A DNA stretch of 30,891 nucleotides from Phycisphaerales bacterium UBA2402 (GCA_002343715.1 DDSA01000159.1:1-30891); one strand, 5' to 3'; counted from the stretch's first letter, positions 1 through 8,504 are shown. The notes: generated by a model from the sequence alone, not told the origin. Program-made: numbers and translations.

Positions 1-71
1 GTCTTCATGCGGACGCGGAAACCGTGCGTCTTCTTACGGCGCGCTTCGGACGGCTGGAAAGTACGTTTCAT
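1..71 (-). CDS. rpmH: 50S ribosomal protein L34, 5' part only (runs off the left edge)
   Basis: The reverse strand reads MKRTFQPSEARRKKTHGFRV and continues RMKT, the diagnostic N-terminus of ribosomal protein L34 (MKRTFQPS...THGFR.RM). Only 23 codons are inside the window; the rest, and probably rnpA, lie to the left. A GAGG Shine-Dalgarno sits six bases before the ATG. L34 is a small basic protein of the large subunit. Its divergent position next to dnaA is the classical bacterial origin arrangement. Confidence 0.93.
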   Translation of the reverse strand, partial: MKRTFQPSEARRKKTHGFRVRMK

Positions 72-132
72 CTCGAACCTCGAATCATCTGGGTAAATCG
101 GGATTCCGCCGGAAAACGGCGAAAAGCGCGCG

Positions 133-141
133 AGTATAGCA
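133..141 (-). promoter_or_regulatory. Candidate extended -10 promoter of rpmH
   Basis: On the minus strand TGCTATACT is an extended -10 element (TGnTATAmT type). No good -35 is visible at the usual distance, which is common for extended -10 promoters. Transcription would start near 126 and give a leader of about 55 bases before rpmH. This is motif-based only. Confidence 0.45.
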
Positions 142-191
142 GGTCGCTCGCCGCCGCGCCACGCTCCCTCGGAAAACCGCGTCGAGATGCC

Positions 192-200
192 TGTGGATAA
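192..200 (-). promoter_or_regulatory. DnaA box in the rpmH-dnaA spacer (possible oriC)
   Basis: TGTGGATAA on the plus strand is a perfect reverse complement of the consensus DnaA box TTATCCACA. It lies in the 205-base spacer between rpmH and dnaA, 77 bases before the dnaA ATG. It is the only perfect box in the spacer, so it may serve dnaA autoregulation, origin function, or both. No AT-rich unwinding element is evident beside it. Confidence 0.7.
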
Positions 201-276
201 CCCTTCCCGTTCCCGATAGAATCACGGTTCTTCCCGCCGTCTCCGCTCCACCCCCCGAAAGCTCCGCAGATCCCCC

Positions 277-1617
277 ATGGATTCCCTCTGGCATTCGCTC
301 GTCTCAGAGCTCAAGAAGGACCTGCCGGCGCAGCAGTACGACACCTGGATCAAGCCCCTGAAAGGCGAACGGCGCGGCGACCACCTGCGGGTCGTGGCGC
401 CCAACCACCACGTGCTGCGCTGGATCCGCTCGAACCTGCTTTCCAAGCTCGAATCGCGAGCCGAGCGCGTGGCCGGCTCGGCCCTGCAGGTCGACCTCGT
501 CCTCGACGAAAAGCCGGTGGAGCCCGAGATCGTCGTGCCCGAACCCGTCGTGGTGGCCGCGCCGTCCGAGCGCCCCCCCCGCGACGAGCACCGCCTGAAC
601 CCGTCCTTCACGTTCGGCAACTTCGTGAACGGCAAGGCGAACCAGATCGCTCGCGCGGCCGCCATCCAGGTGGCCGAGAACCCCGGCACCGCCTACAACC
701 CGCTCTTCATCTACGGGGGCACGGGCCTGGGCAAGACGCACCTGCTGCAGGCGATCTGCCTTCGCATCTGCGAGCAGGACCCATCGACGCGCCTGTACTA
801 CACCTCGTGCGAGGGGTTCGTCACGCAGTATTTCGAGAGCGTGCAGAGCGGCGAGATGGCCGAGTTCCGGCACCGCTTCCGCGATGTGGACGTGCTGGTG
901 ATCGACGACATCCACTTCCTGGCCAAGCGCGAGAGCAGCCAGGAGGAGTTCTTCCACACCTTCAACGCCCTCTTCCAGGCGCAGAAGCAGATCATCCTCT
1001 CCTGCGATGCGCCGCCGGAGGACATCCCCGCGCTCGAGGAGCGGCTGGTCAGCCGCTTCAAGTGGGGCCTGGTGACGAAGATGGAGACGCCCACCTTCGA
1101 GACGCGGGTGGCGATCCTCAAGACCAAGGCCAAGGTGCGGGGGCTGATCCTGCCCGATGATGTCGCCTGCTTCATCGCCGGGAAGATCGACACCAACATC
1201 CGCGAACTCGAAGGGGCCGTGGTCAAACTGCACATCCAGTCCACGGTGGAGAAGTGCCCCATCGACATGGCCCTGGCGAAGGAAGCCCTCGGCGACTCGC
1301 TCCCCGCGCCGCGCGGCGAGCCCACGCTCCAGGCCATCATCGCCGCCGTCACCGAGTTCTACGGCGTGCGCCTCACCGAACTCCAGAGCAAGGGCCGCCA
1401 GCGGAGCATCGCCCTGCCGCGGCAGGTGTGCATGTTCCTCGCCCGCCGCTGCACAAGGCACTCGCTGGAGGAGATCGGCGGCTTCTTCGGCGGGCGCGAC
1501 CATACCACGGTGATGCACGCGGTGGACACCGTCGAGGAAAAACGCAAGGCCGACAGCGACTTCGACCTGGTCCTGCGGAGCCTGGAAGAGAAGTTGCGGG
1601 CCGCGAAGGCGGCGTGA
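277..1617 (+). CDS. dnaA: Chromosomal replication initiator protein DnaA
   Basis: This 446-residue protein is the AAA+ initiator that binds DnaA boxes and opens the origin. Domain I covers about residues 1-75 (SLWHSLVSELKKDLPAQQYD, then TWI). A short linker (about 76-105) follows, then the AAA+ core with Walker A GGTGLGKT at 147-154 and Walker B VLVIDD at 206-211. The sensor/lid region includes TNIRELEGA near 307-314. Domain IV carries the DnaA signature GGRDHTTVMHAV at 405-416. Length is typical. There is no obvious Shine-Dalgarno before the ATG, but this start gives a complete domain I. It is divergent from rpmH and followed 99 bases later by coaD rather than dnaN. Confidence 0.98.
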   Translation: MDSLWHSLVSELKKDLPAQQYDTWIKPLKGERRGDHLRVVAPNHHVLRWIRSNLLSKLESRAERVAGSALQVDLVLDEKPVEPEIVVPEPVVVAAPSERPPRDEHRLNPSFTFGNFVNGKANQIARAAAIQVAENPGTAYNPLFIYGGTGLGKTHLLQAICLRICEQDPSTRLYYTSCEGFVTQYFESVQSGEMAEFRHRFRDVDVLVIDDIHFLAKRESSQEEFFHTFNALFQAQKQIILSCDAPPEDIPALEERLVSRFKWGLVTKMETPTFETRVAILKTKAKVRGLILPDDVACFIAGKIDTNIRELEGAVVKLHIQSTVEKCPIDMALAKEALGDSLPAPRGEPTLQAIIAAVTEFYGVRLTELQSKGRQRSIALPRQVCMFLARRCTRHSLEEIGGFFGGRDHTTVMHAVDTVEEKRKADSDFDLVLRSLEEKLRAAKAA

Positions 1618-1716
1618 CGATGCGCATCTCGGCGCCGGCCCGGATCATCCTGCCCACTCTGCCCATCCAGCGGCCATCCCCTTCGTCGGAACGGGGGCGT
1701 ACCCTTCACGCCCGCG

Positions 1717-2271
1717 ATGCACCATCTGGCGATTTATCCCGGCTCGTTCGATCCGATCACCTACGGGCACCTCGACGTGATCGCGCGGGGACGGCGGCTC
1801 TTTGATGAACTCATCGTGGCGGTGGGGCGAAACCCCGGCAAGGACCCGCTGTTCACCGCCGAGGAGCGCGTGGACATGGCGGAGCAGCTCGTCGCCGACC
1901 TGGTGGCGAAGCACCCGCAGGGCGCGAAGGTCGGCGTGCGGGCCTTCTCCGGCCTGACGGTGGATTTCGCGCGCAGCGTCGGCGCGGCGGCCCTGCTGCG
2001 TGGAGTGCGGAACCTCTCCGACCTGCAGTACGAGGTGCAGCAGGCCGTGACCAACCGCGAAGTGGCGGGCCTGGAGACCGCCTTTGTCGTCGCTGGGCAG
2101 AGTTTCGCGTACACCAGTTCGAGCCTGATCCGTCAGATCGCGGCGATGGGCGATGATCCCTCGGCGCTCTCCTCGATGTGCCCCCCCAGCGTGGTCGAGC
2201 GTCTGATGGAGAAGAAGCGCCAGAAACACCCGGCCCTTCGGCGGCTGCTCGAAGGCGGTGAGGAAGGGTGA
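1717..2271 (+). CDS. coaD: Phosphopantetheine adenylyltransferase
   Basis: CoaD joins 4'-phosphopantetheine and ATP to make dephospho-CoA, the penultimate step of coenzyme A synthesis. The 184-residue protein has the nucleotidyltransferase signature GSFDPITYGH (residues 9-18; TxGH is 15-18), the substrate loop LRGVRN (94-99) and the family motif YTSSSLIR (132-139). The family is usually 160-170 residues, so the C-terminus is slightly extended with a charged tail (EKKRQKHPALRR). The gene overlaps the upstream part of the next reading frame and is probably co-transcribed with it. No clear ribosome-binding site is visible. Confidence 0.96.
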   Translation: MHHLAIYPGSFDPITYGHLDVIARGRRLFDELIVAVGRNPGKDPLFTAEERVDMAEQLVADLVAKHPQGAKVGVRAFSGLTVDFARSVGAAALLRGVRNLSDLQYEVQQAVTNREVAGLETAFVVAGQSFAYTSSSLIRQIAAMGDDPSALSSMCPPSVVERLMEKKRQKHPALRRLLEGGEEG

Positions 2272-2302
2272 GTGTGCCGCCACTGGGCCGGGCGACCGGA
2301 GG

Positions 2303-3664
2303 ATGAGTCTGGCGATTCGACAACGATCGGCCATTGCAGGGTGGTGGTGGCGGATCGCGGGGTGGGCCGCGCCGCAGGGCATCGGCGTGCTCGCGCACCG
2401 GACCTTCGCGCTCGAGCTGGTCTCGACGTTTTTTTTTACGCTCGCGCTCTCGACGATCGAGGGCGGCGTGGTCGCGGTCTTCGCGCGGCAGACCTTCGAT
2501 GCGGTGGTGCCCACCGGGCGGCTGAACCTCTGCGTGGCGCTGCTGGGCGCGATGTCGGAACTGGCGAACATCCTGAGTTTCGGCTGGAGCGTCGCGGGGC
2601 AGGGGCGTCGGCTGGTGCCCTTCATCAACGCGCTGCAGGTGGGGGTCATCCTCACCATCGGGCTGATGGCGCTGCTGCCCGAGTCGCCCGCGGGGCTGTA
2701 CCTGCTGGTCGCGGTGGTCCTGGCGGCCCGGGTCTGCTGGTCGGGGATCATCACCTTCCGCACGAACCTGTGGCGGGCGAACTACCCCGGGCGCGCCCGG
2801 GCGGCGATCGTGGGGAGGCTGTCGGCGCTGCAGGTGCTGGTGGTGGCGGTCTCCGGGGCCTCGCTGGGGCGGCTGCTGGACCACGACGCCTCGTACTTCC
2901 GGCTGGTGATCCCCGCGGCCTGCATCGTCTCGTTCGCCTCGCTGCTCGCGTACGCGCGGATCCGCGTGCGGCACGAGTGGAAGGTGCGCCAGGTCGCGGG
3001 CAAGGTGATGAAGCCCTGGCACGGGCCGCTGGTGGTGTGGCGGGTGCTGCAGGCCGACCGCCGCTACGCGCAGTTCATGGGGTGCATCTCCGTCTTCGGG
3101 TTCGGCAACCTGATGGTGATCCCGATCCTGGTCATCTCGCTGCGCGAGGAGTTCGGGTGCGGCTACTTCGACAGCATCCTCATCACCAGTTCCATCCCCG
3201 CGCTGGTGCAGCTCACGGCGATCCCGCTCTGGGCGAGATTCCTGGACCGGGCGCACGTGGTGCGGTTCCGCTCGATCCACAGCTGGTCCTTTGTACTGGC
3301 GTCGGTGGTCTTTACCCTCGGCGCGTGGCTCCACAACCCGGCGTACATGTTCGCCGGCGCGGTCGTGCTGGGCATCGCCTACGGCGGCGGGGCCATCGCC
3401 TGGAACCTGGGGCACGTGGATTTTTCACCCCCCAGTGAGACGAGCCACTACATGGCTACGCATGTGACGCTCAACGGCGTGCGGGGGCTGCTGGCGCCGC
3501 TGGCGGCGGTGGGCGGCTACGAGATGCTGCGCCGGAGCGGGCTGGACGCGACGCGCTGGATGCTGAGTGCGGCGCTGCTGGTGAACGTGGCCGGGGCGGT
3601 CGGGTTCGTGGCGCTGCGGGTGTCGATGGCGAAGGAAATGAAGGGGTTCCAGCGGCGTGGGTAG
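2303..3664 (+). CDS. MFS-like polytopic membrane protein
   Basis: The 453-residue protein is very hydrophobic, with about 12 predicted membrane segments (for example LELVSTFFFTLALSTI, VGVILTIGLMALLP, LYLLVAVVLAARVCW, FAGAVVLGIAYGGG) separated by short basic loops such as RARAAIVGR. This fits a major facilitator superfamily fold, but no substrate motif is recognisable. I chose ATG 2303 because the frame upstream to 2258 is a polar stretch that overlaps coaD; a GGAGG abuts the ATG, closer than ideal. It lies 31 bases after coaD and its stop is 13 bases from the convergent small gene. The substrate is unknown. Confidence 0.75.
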   Translation: MSLAIRQRSAIAGWWWRIAGWAAPQGIGVLAHRTFALELVSTFFFTLALSTIEGGVVAVFARQTFDAVVPTGRLNLCVALLGAMSELANILSFGWSVAGQGRRLVPFINALQVGVILTIGLMALLPESPAGLYLLVAVVLAARVCWSGIITFRTNLWRANYPGRARAAIVGRLSALQVLVVAVSGASLGRLLDHDASYFRLVIPAACIVSFASLLAYARIRVRHEWKVRQVAGKVMKPWHGPLVVWRVLQADRRYAQFMGCISVFGFGNLMVIPILVISLREEFGCGYFDSILITSSIPALVQLTAIPLWARFLDRAHVVRFRSIHSWSFVLASVVFTLGAWLHNPAYMFAGAVVLGIAYGGGAIAWNLGHVDFSPPSETSHYMATHVTLNGVRGLLAPLAAVGGYEMLRRSGLDATRWMLSAALLVNVAGAVGFVALRVSMAKEMKGFQRRG

Positions 3665-3677
3665 GCGGGCGCTCCGC

Positions 3678-3935
3678 TCAGGCCGGCTTGACCGGGAGCA
3701 TCCGGAGTTGTTCGAGTTTGTGGCCGACTCGCTTCACGATGCTCTCCTGGTCGGCTCGGTATTGTCGGGCGTAGTTGCTCGCGTTGTTGCGGGCTTTCTT
3801 GAACTCTGCCCGCAGGTCGGAGTGCATGTCCGCTGGGGCGGAGGCCAGAATCGATTGGGCCATGGCGTCGGCGCCGGAGATCGGCTTCGGCGAACGCTTT
3901 GCGGCTTTTCGAGTTGCTTTGGCCTTCTTTGCCAT
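3678..3935 (-). CDS. Small basic hypothetical protein
   Basis: The 85-residue protein has a Lys/Ala-rich N-terminal tail (MAKKAKATRKAAKRSPKP) and then a predicted all-helical body rich in Arg, Asn and Gln (FKKARNNASNYARQYRADQE). It has no signal peptide or membrane segment. The composition would suit nucleic-acid binding, but no family is recognised. It begins 23 bases after the stop of the nitrilase-fold gene on the same strand, so the two probably form one transcript. No clear Shine-Dalgarno precedes the ATG, which may mean its translation depends on the upstream gene. Confidence 0.6.
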   Translation of the reverse strand: MAKKAKATRKAAKRSPKPISGADAMAQSILASAPADMHSDLRAEFKKARNNASNYARQYRADQESIVKRVGHKLEQLRMLPVKPA

Positions 3936-3958
3936 GGTGTGTAATGATATCCTTGATC

Positions 3959-5686
3959 TTATTCGGGAAGCGATACAGCGTGAACCGCGCCCAGCGTCAG
4001 ACCGCAGGTCGTTGAATCATCATCGCGCCCGTCCGCGGCCCACTCTGTGCGAGATTCCACGACAACCGTGAGCACGAGCGCGTGGGCTCCGACCGGCAGC
4101 GCGATCTCACGGGCGTCGGCCCCCGGTTGACGCCACATGGCCACGACCCGGCTGGGTGGGTCGTTCAATCTCTCCAGAGGCTTGCTGAGCGTGCACATCC
4201 CCAGGCTGGTGACGGAGAGGACCGAACTTCCCGGATCGTCGGCGAGGCCGCCGGCGAACCGAGCGGGCCACCTGGCGCGGAGTTGCGGGCCGTCCTGGAG
4301 CAGCGCGATGACCAGGTTGGGCCCCACCGAACGGACGATATCGCCCACCGGGTCGGGCCGGGCGAGGTCCTCGCAGATGAGTACCGTGAAGACGCACGTC
4401 TCATCGAGTTCAATGAACCGAAGCGTCCGCTCGCGCGGCTCGATGGCTTCCCACCAGTTGCGCGTGGGATCGAGCGTGCTGGCGAGGTGGTACATGCGTG
4501 ACTGTGCATCGTCGATCTTCCAACGGTGGTGCTTGTCCTGCATGAACTCCTGCCATCGTTTCTCACGGCGGACGCGGACCAGCGCGGCGTTCCGACCAAG
4601 CGACCCGTCATGTTCGGGTCCGTCGCTGGTGCCGCATACAAGAAAATCAAGGTCGGGCTTGAAGGACGGGCGGATGAACAACTCTCGTGCTCGTCGCGAT
4701 GACATCGCGCCCTCGGGCAGCACCAACCAGGTGATGCGACCGCACTGCGCCGCGGCCATTTTCAGCAGCGCGTGGAGGCGTTCCCCCGAAAGTCCATCGG
4801 GATCATGCTCGAACGTGAACATCGGCACCGTGTGCGAGCTGTCCTTCGGATCGGCGAGAAGGAGCGGGCGAAACTGGCTCGGCCTGACCTTGTACGGCAC
4901 CGGGAGGATCATGATGTTGTACGCGCGACGCCCGCTCGTCCGGCGATGAAGCGGCGGGGCCGGGCTCCACAACGGGACGATGTCCATCCCCGAGTGCAGC
5001 GAGAGGTGATGACTCATCGACCGGATCGTGAGGCCCGACTGGGGCGTTCGGAGTTTCGGCAGCACCACCGCGATCTCTGGTGGTATGGAGCGGCAGAGAG
5101 TGCTCGGTGGAGGGGTGGTGGAATCTGAACTCAGCGCGTGCTCGGACACGTCCACGGACGCCTGAAGCGCGATCGGGCCGAGGTACCGCATCGATCTCAT
5201 CGTCGGCACCGGGGGTGAAGCGGGCCGGGGCGGACCATCGTCCATGAGCAGATCCGGCCCGCGTCGAGTTGCCTGACCCGGGATGGCGGCCATGGCGCAG
5301 GCTTCATCGGCAATCGCCATCATCGTCGCCAATGCCTGCCATACCCCCGATGGTCGTAAGTCACGCATTCCGTGCAACAGGTGCGCGGATTCTCTGAGCA
5401 GGTTCCAGCATCCGATGACCTCGCCGGGCGGCGAGCCGGTCACGTTCTCGCCCCATCGCTGTCCGACGTCTCGAACTTGCCAACGCCACACGCGTCGTGG
5501 GAACCACGGGATCGGGCAATCACTCCGCGTGCGGGGTTGCGGGGAGACGCATTCGGCGTACGCGCCGCGTTCGCGCAACAGGTACGCGGCGACGCCGAAC
5601 ACATCAGGCGGCCATTGCAGGAACGCGGGGCTTGGATCGTCCCACCCTTCCACACCCAATCTGTCGATCGCCTCTCCGATGGTCAC
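3959..5686 (-). CDS. Nitrilase-fold (carbon-nitrogen hydrolase-like) protein with unknown N-terminal half
   Basis: The C-terminal half carries the three catalytic positions of the nitrilase superfamily in order: Glu325 in WLVLPEGA, Lys385 in QDKHHRW and Cys438 in LICEDL, with fitting spacing (60 and 53 residues). Such enzymes usually hydrolyse amides or nitriles; the substrate here cannot be inferred. The first 250 residues (Trp/Arg-rich, motifs WPPDVFGVAAYLL and WRWQV, then a Pro-rich stretch) match nothing I recognise. Start choice: the frame is open to 5755, but GTG 5686 has a strong GGGAGG eight bases upstream, giving 575 residues. A TACACT -10-like box is near 5741-5746. It precedes the basic 85-residue gene in a two-gene unit. 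There is no signal peptide, so it is probably cytoplasmic. A nitrilase domain also forms part of the DRT type 1 reverse-transcriptase defence protein, but no reverse transcriptase is in this window. Confidence 0.75.
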   Translation of the reverse strand: MTIGEAIDRLGVEGWDDPSPAFLQWPPDVFGVAAYLLRERGAYAECVSPQPRTRSDCPIPWFPRRVWRWQVRDVGQRWGENVTGSPPGEVIGCWNLLRESAHLLHGMRDLRPSGVWQALATMMAIADEACAMAAIPGQATRRGPDLLMDDGPPRPASPPVPTMRSMRYLGPIALQASVDVSEHALSSDSTTPPPSTLCRSIPPEIAVVLPKLRTPQSGLTIRSMSHHLSLHSGMDIVPLWSPAPPLHRRTSGRRAYNIMILPVPYKVRPSQFRPLLLADPKDSSHTVPMFTFEHDPDGLSGERLHALLKMAAAQCGRITWLVLPEGAMSSRRARELFIRPSFKPDLDFLVCGTSDGPEHDGSLGRNAALVRVRREKRWQEFMQDKHHRWKIDDAQSRMYHLASTLDPTRNWWEAIEPRERTLRFIELDETCVFTVLICEDLARPDPVGDIVRSVGPNLVIALLQDGPQLRARWPARFAGGLADDPGSSVLSVTSLGMCTLSKPLERLNDPPSRVVAMWRQPGADAREIALPVGAHALVLTVVVESRTEWAADGRDDDSTTCGLTLGAVHAVSLPE

Positions 5687-5760
5687 GGCGCGGTCCTCCC
5701 GGATTTCACGCCGCGGCCCGAATGGTCGCGCGCGTGACCCAGTGTACCCGCGCAAGGAAA

Positions 5761-5793
5761 GACCGCCGGGAACGAAGCGCGTCCCCGGCGGTC
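5761..5793 (-). terminator. Rho-independent terminator of hsp20
   Basis: A perfect 10-base inverted repeat (GACCGCCGGG at 5761-5770, CCCGGCGGTC at 5784-5793) lies 20 bases beyond the hsp20 stop. Read on the minus strand the hairpin is followed by TTTCCTT. It also separates hsp20 from the nitrilase-fold gene downstream on the same strand. Confidence 0.75.
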
Positions 5794-5812
5794 GTACTCA
5801 CCCCGGTCGGTG

Positions 5813-6256
5813 TCAGTTGACGGCGATCTTCCGCGGCGTGCTCTTGGGCGATTTCATCAGGCGTACGGTCAGCACGCCGTCTTTGAGTTCCGCGGTGGTC
5901 CGGTCTTCGACCACGTCGCCGGGGAGAGCGACCGATCGGCCCAGATTCATCGAGCGGCGCTCGCGCCGGTGATAATGCTCGTTCTTTTCCTCACGCTGTT
6001 CCTCGCGGACAGCCCGGATCGTGAGCGCACCGTCGTGCGCTGAGACCTCCACCTGGTCTTTCGTGAAGCCCGGCACATCGGCCCGAACGGTGTAGCCGGT
6101 GTCATCCTCGGTGAAGTCGAGGGCAAGGATGCCATGTTCCGCGCCGCTCGCGACGAAACGGGCGGGCGTGCTCAGGAAAAACGGCTCGTTGAACAGGTCG
6201 TCGATCACGCGATCGAGGGGGCTGGCGTTTCGATTGATGCGGCAGATGGTGCTCAT
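5813..6256 (-). CDS. Hsp20/alpha-crystallin small heat-shock protein
   Basis: The 147-residue protein is an ATP-independent holdase chaperone that binds unfolding proteins and forms oligomers. The alpha-crystallin domain spans about residues 45-140 with YTVRADVPGFTKDQVEVSA, the FxRSVALP-equivalent GRSVALPGDV, and the terminal-strand signature LKDGVLTVRL. The C-terminal tail lacks a clear IxI/V motif apart from RKIAV. The N-terminus (SPLDRVIDDLFNEPFF) is typical of the bacterial class. An AGGAGA ribosome-binding site lies five bases before the ATG. Upstream are a leader hairpin and a sigma-54 promoter; no CIRCE element is seen. Confidence 0.95.
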   Translation of the reverse strand: MSTICRINRNASPLDRVIDDLFNEPFFLSTPARFVASGAEHGILALDFTEDDTGYTVRADVPGFTKDQVEVSAHDGALTIRAVREEQREEKNEHYHRRERRSMNLGRSVALPGDVVEDRTTAELKDGVLTVRLMKSPKSTPRKIAVN

Positions 6257-6281
6257 GGGTTTCTCCTTTTCAGTGGGTGGT

Positions 6282-6300
6282 CGCGGCGTTCAGCGCCGCG
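6282..6300 (-). promoter_or_regulatory. Hairpin in the hsp20 5' leader
   Basis: CGCGGCG (6282-6288) and CGCCGCG (6294-6300) form a perfect 7-base stem with a five-base loop. It lies inside the predicted leader, 26 bases before the hsp20 ATG and clear of the Shine-Dalgarno. It may stabilise the mRNA; it does not look like a ROSE-type thermometer because it does not pair with the ribosome-binding site. Confidence 0.5.
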
Positions 6301-6326
6301 GTAGTACTTTCCGTGAGACGTAGAAG

Positions 6327-6342
6327 GCAAATCTCGTGCCAG
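6327..6342 (-). promoter_or_regulatory. Sigma-54 (RpoN) -24/-12 promoter of hsp20
   Basis: On the minus strand CTGGCACGAGATTTGC matches the RpoN consensus (yTGGCACGrnnnTTGCw), with the invariant GG and GC separated by exactly ten bases. Transcription would start near 6315, giving a leader of about 59 bases to the hsp20 ATG. An imperfect dyad (CGGAG 6363-6367, CTCCG 6374-6378) just upstream could bind an activator. Sigma-54 promoters require an enhancer-binding ATPase, not found in this window. Confidence 0.75.
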
Positions 6343-6445
6343 CCTGTTCAAGGTGTAATCAGCGGAGAATTCGCTCCGTTCGAGCGGGCGAGTTGTCGAA
6401 ATGACAGCCGCCGGTCAACTCGGCAGAACCCTACCTTTCGTCAGG

Positions 6446-7495
6446 ATGCAAACGATCGACTTACGCAGCGACACCGTCACGCGACCGACACCGGCGATGC
6501 TCGCGGCGATGACCGCCGCCCCGCTGGGGGACGATGTGCTTGGTGACGACCCGACCGTGAACCGATTGCAGGAGAAGTTCGCCGCCCTGCTGGGCAAGGA
6601 GGCGGCCTGCTTCGTCCCAAGCGGCACCATGGCCAATCAGACCGCGATCCGGGCCCAGACCGAGCCGGGCGATGAGATCATCTGTCACGAGGGCAGCCAC
6701 ATCCTGCACTACGAGGGAGGCGGCCCCGCGGCCCTCTCCGGTTGCATGTGCCGCACGATCTCAACGCCCGATGGGTTGTTCGATGCCGGCGCGGTCGGCC
6801 CGCTGGTGCGCCCGTCCGATGCGCACTTCTGCCGCTCCAGACTGCTGTGCTTGGAGAACACCCACAACCGCAACGGAGGCACCGTCTGGCCCTTGGTGCA
6901 GATCGCTTCTGTCACCGCCGCGGCACGCGAGCATGGGATGCGCTGTCACCTCGACGGTGCCCGATTGTGGAACGCCTGCATCGCATCGGGCCGCACACCC
7001 GCCGAGTACGCGGCATCTTTCGACACCGTCTCGGCCTGCTTCTCGAAAGGGCTGGGCTGCCCGGCGGGGTCGGCGGTGGCGGGCGACCGGGAGACGATCC
7101 GTCGGGTCCATCGCGCCCGAAAACTCTTCGGCGGGGCGATGCGACAGGCGGGACTCCTGGCCGCCGCGGCGATCCACGCGCTGGACCACCACATGGATCG
7201 TCTGGCGGAAGATCACTCGAACGCGAAACTCCTCGCGGACGGGCTTTCGACGATCCCGGGACTGAAGCGCGATGCGAGCCAGCCGAAAGGCCCGGCGACG
7301 AACATCGTGTTCGTTGAACTCGAACCGGATGGGCGATTCGACGGCCCCGGGTTGCAAGAGGCCCTGGCGAAGTCGGGCGTGTTGGTGCTGGCGGCGGCAC
7401 CGATGCGTGTCCGGGCCGTGACGCACCTCGATGTGACGCGGGACATGATCGGTCGCGCGGTGGAGACCGTGAGGCGGGTGATGTCGGTTACTTGA
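6446..7495 (+). CDS. L-threonine aldolase (low-specificity type)
   Basis: This PLP enzyme cleaves L-threonine or allo-threonine to glycine and acetaldehyde. The 349-residue protein starts [18 protein letters not shown], the standard family N-terminus, which is why I chose ATG 6446 over the in-frame ATG at 6401. It has the cofactor-binding [14 protein letters not shown] and [10 protein letters not shown] motifs, and the Schiff-base lysine is Lys201 in [13 protein letters not shown]. The length is typical. It is divergent from hsp20, so the 6257-6445 spacer serves both, and it overlaps the convergent DUF6263-like gene by eight bases. Confidence 0.93.
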   Translation: MQTIDLRSDTVTRPTPAMLAAMTAAPLGDDVLGDDPTVNRLQEKFAALLGKEAACFVPSGTMANQTAIRAQTEPGDEIICHEGSHILHYEGGGPAALSGCMCRTISTPDGLFDAGAVGPLVRPSDAHFCRSRLLCLENTHNRNGGTVWPLVQIASVTAAAREHGMRCHLDGARLWNACIASGRTPAEYAASFDTVSACFSKGLGCPAGSAVAGDRETIRRVHRARKLFGGAMRQAGLLAAAAIHALDHHMDRLAEDHSNAKLLADGLSTIPGLKRDASQPKGPATNIVFVELEPDGRFDGPGLQEALAKSGVLVLAAAPMRVRAVTHLDVTRDMIGRAVETVRRVMSVT

Positions 7496-8393
7496 CCGCC
7501 GTCACCTTGAGCGTCATTTCCTTGATGCTCTTGCCGCTTGCAGCGCTCTCCATCGAGAGTTTCTGGCGGGTGTTCATCTCGGTGAGCATCCCCGTCTCGG
7601 TGTTCCAGCGGGCGCTGCCGGTCAGCAGCGAATCCTTGATCGATGGAACCTGGCCGCCAGCCGAAGCGGCGTCGAGCGAGAACGCGCCCTTGATGTCGAT
7701 GTCGGCGATGTTCGCCTTGTGCGATTTCAGGGTGTTGGTCGTGATCAGGTTGATCTTCCCCCACGGGGCGTCGATCCGGTCCTCGTTGGTCCAACTCTCG
7801 CCCACGGCGGCCTCGCCGCCCCCCCGGCGGAGCGTGAAGATCGGGCCGATCAGGTTCTTGATGACGTCGGCCCCGGTGAACTGTCCCGCCAGTCCCGCCG
7901 CGACGCCCGACAGCCCCGCGGTCTCCAGCCCGGTGATGTTCCCGTCCTTGTCGGCGGTGAGTTGCAGCGTCAGGCCCACGATCGGCTGAAGAATCATGGC
8001 GATGGGATCATCGCCGGCCTTCTTCGTGCTGTCGAACTCGATCTCGTCACCGCCGCCAGGCGGCCTGAGCCGAATCTTGATGGACTCGTAGACAAGGTCG
8101 AGCGTGGCCCCTTTTTCACGGTCGGCGGTCTTGACCTTGAGCGCGATGCCGATCTCCTGTGAGATGGACTGGGTCTGTGTCCCCAGTTCCGCGGATTCAT
8201 CACGCCCAGATGCCTGCATCTGGAGTTTGAACTTGTGCGTCTGGCCCGCCTTGAACTTCGGGCGAAGGTCCACCTTCGCGCCGGCCCCGGGGGTGCGCAC
8301 CGCGGGCTCGCCGGGCTGCGTGGCCGAGGCGGACAGCGGGTTGCTCCACCCCAGCAGGAGGATCACGCCCAGCGCCGGCAATCGAATCTTCAT
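7488..8393 (-). CDS. DUF6263-like exported protein
   Basis: The 301-residue protein begins with a signal peptide ([20 protein letters not shown], then SASA) and continues with a beta-rich domain beginning [19 protein letters not shown], which resembles the DUF6263 family of planctomycetes. Alternating strands ([29 protein letters not shown]) suggest a lipid- or polymer-interacting beta structure, but no function is known. ATG 8393 is chosen because it opens the signal peptide and has GGAG nine bases upstream; the frame is open to 8417. The stop overlaps the convergent threonine aldolase gene. It follows the PilZ gene by 111 bases on the same strand. Confidence 0.72.
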   Translation of the reverse strand: MKIRLPALGVILLLGWSNPLSASATQPGEPAVRTPGAGAKVDLRPKFKAGQTHKFKLQMQASGRDESAELGTQTQSISQEIGIALKVKTADREKGATLDLVYESIKIRLRPPGGGDEIEFDSTKKAGDDPIAMILQPIVGLTLQLTADKDGNITGLETAGLSGVAAGLAGQFTGADVIKNLIGPIFTLRRGGGEAAVGESWTNEDRIDAPWGKINLITTNTLKSHKANIADIDIKGAFSLDAASAGGQVPSIKDSLLTGSARWNTETGMLTEMNTRQKLSMESAASGKSIKEMTLKVTAVK

Positions 8394-8504
8394 CGCAAGG
8401 GTCTCCGAACAACGCACGCCGGGAACTACTCACGGCGATGGGTGTACCGACGGAGTGTACGTGCGGTTTCGACGCCGATGGGGAGAGTCCGGTTCCGCCG
8501 TCAC

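Noticed and set aside
304..3415. Long minus-strand frames opposite dnaA, coaD and the membrane protein
   Set aside because: They are GC-rich shadow frames with repetitive Arg/Ala/Pro/His composition and no recognisable product; the plus-strand genes explain the coding signal.
3959..5686. Reading the nitrilase-fold gene as a complete DRT type 1 defence system
   Set aside because: No reverse-transcriptase domain or motif is present in the protein or beside it.
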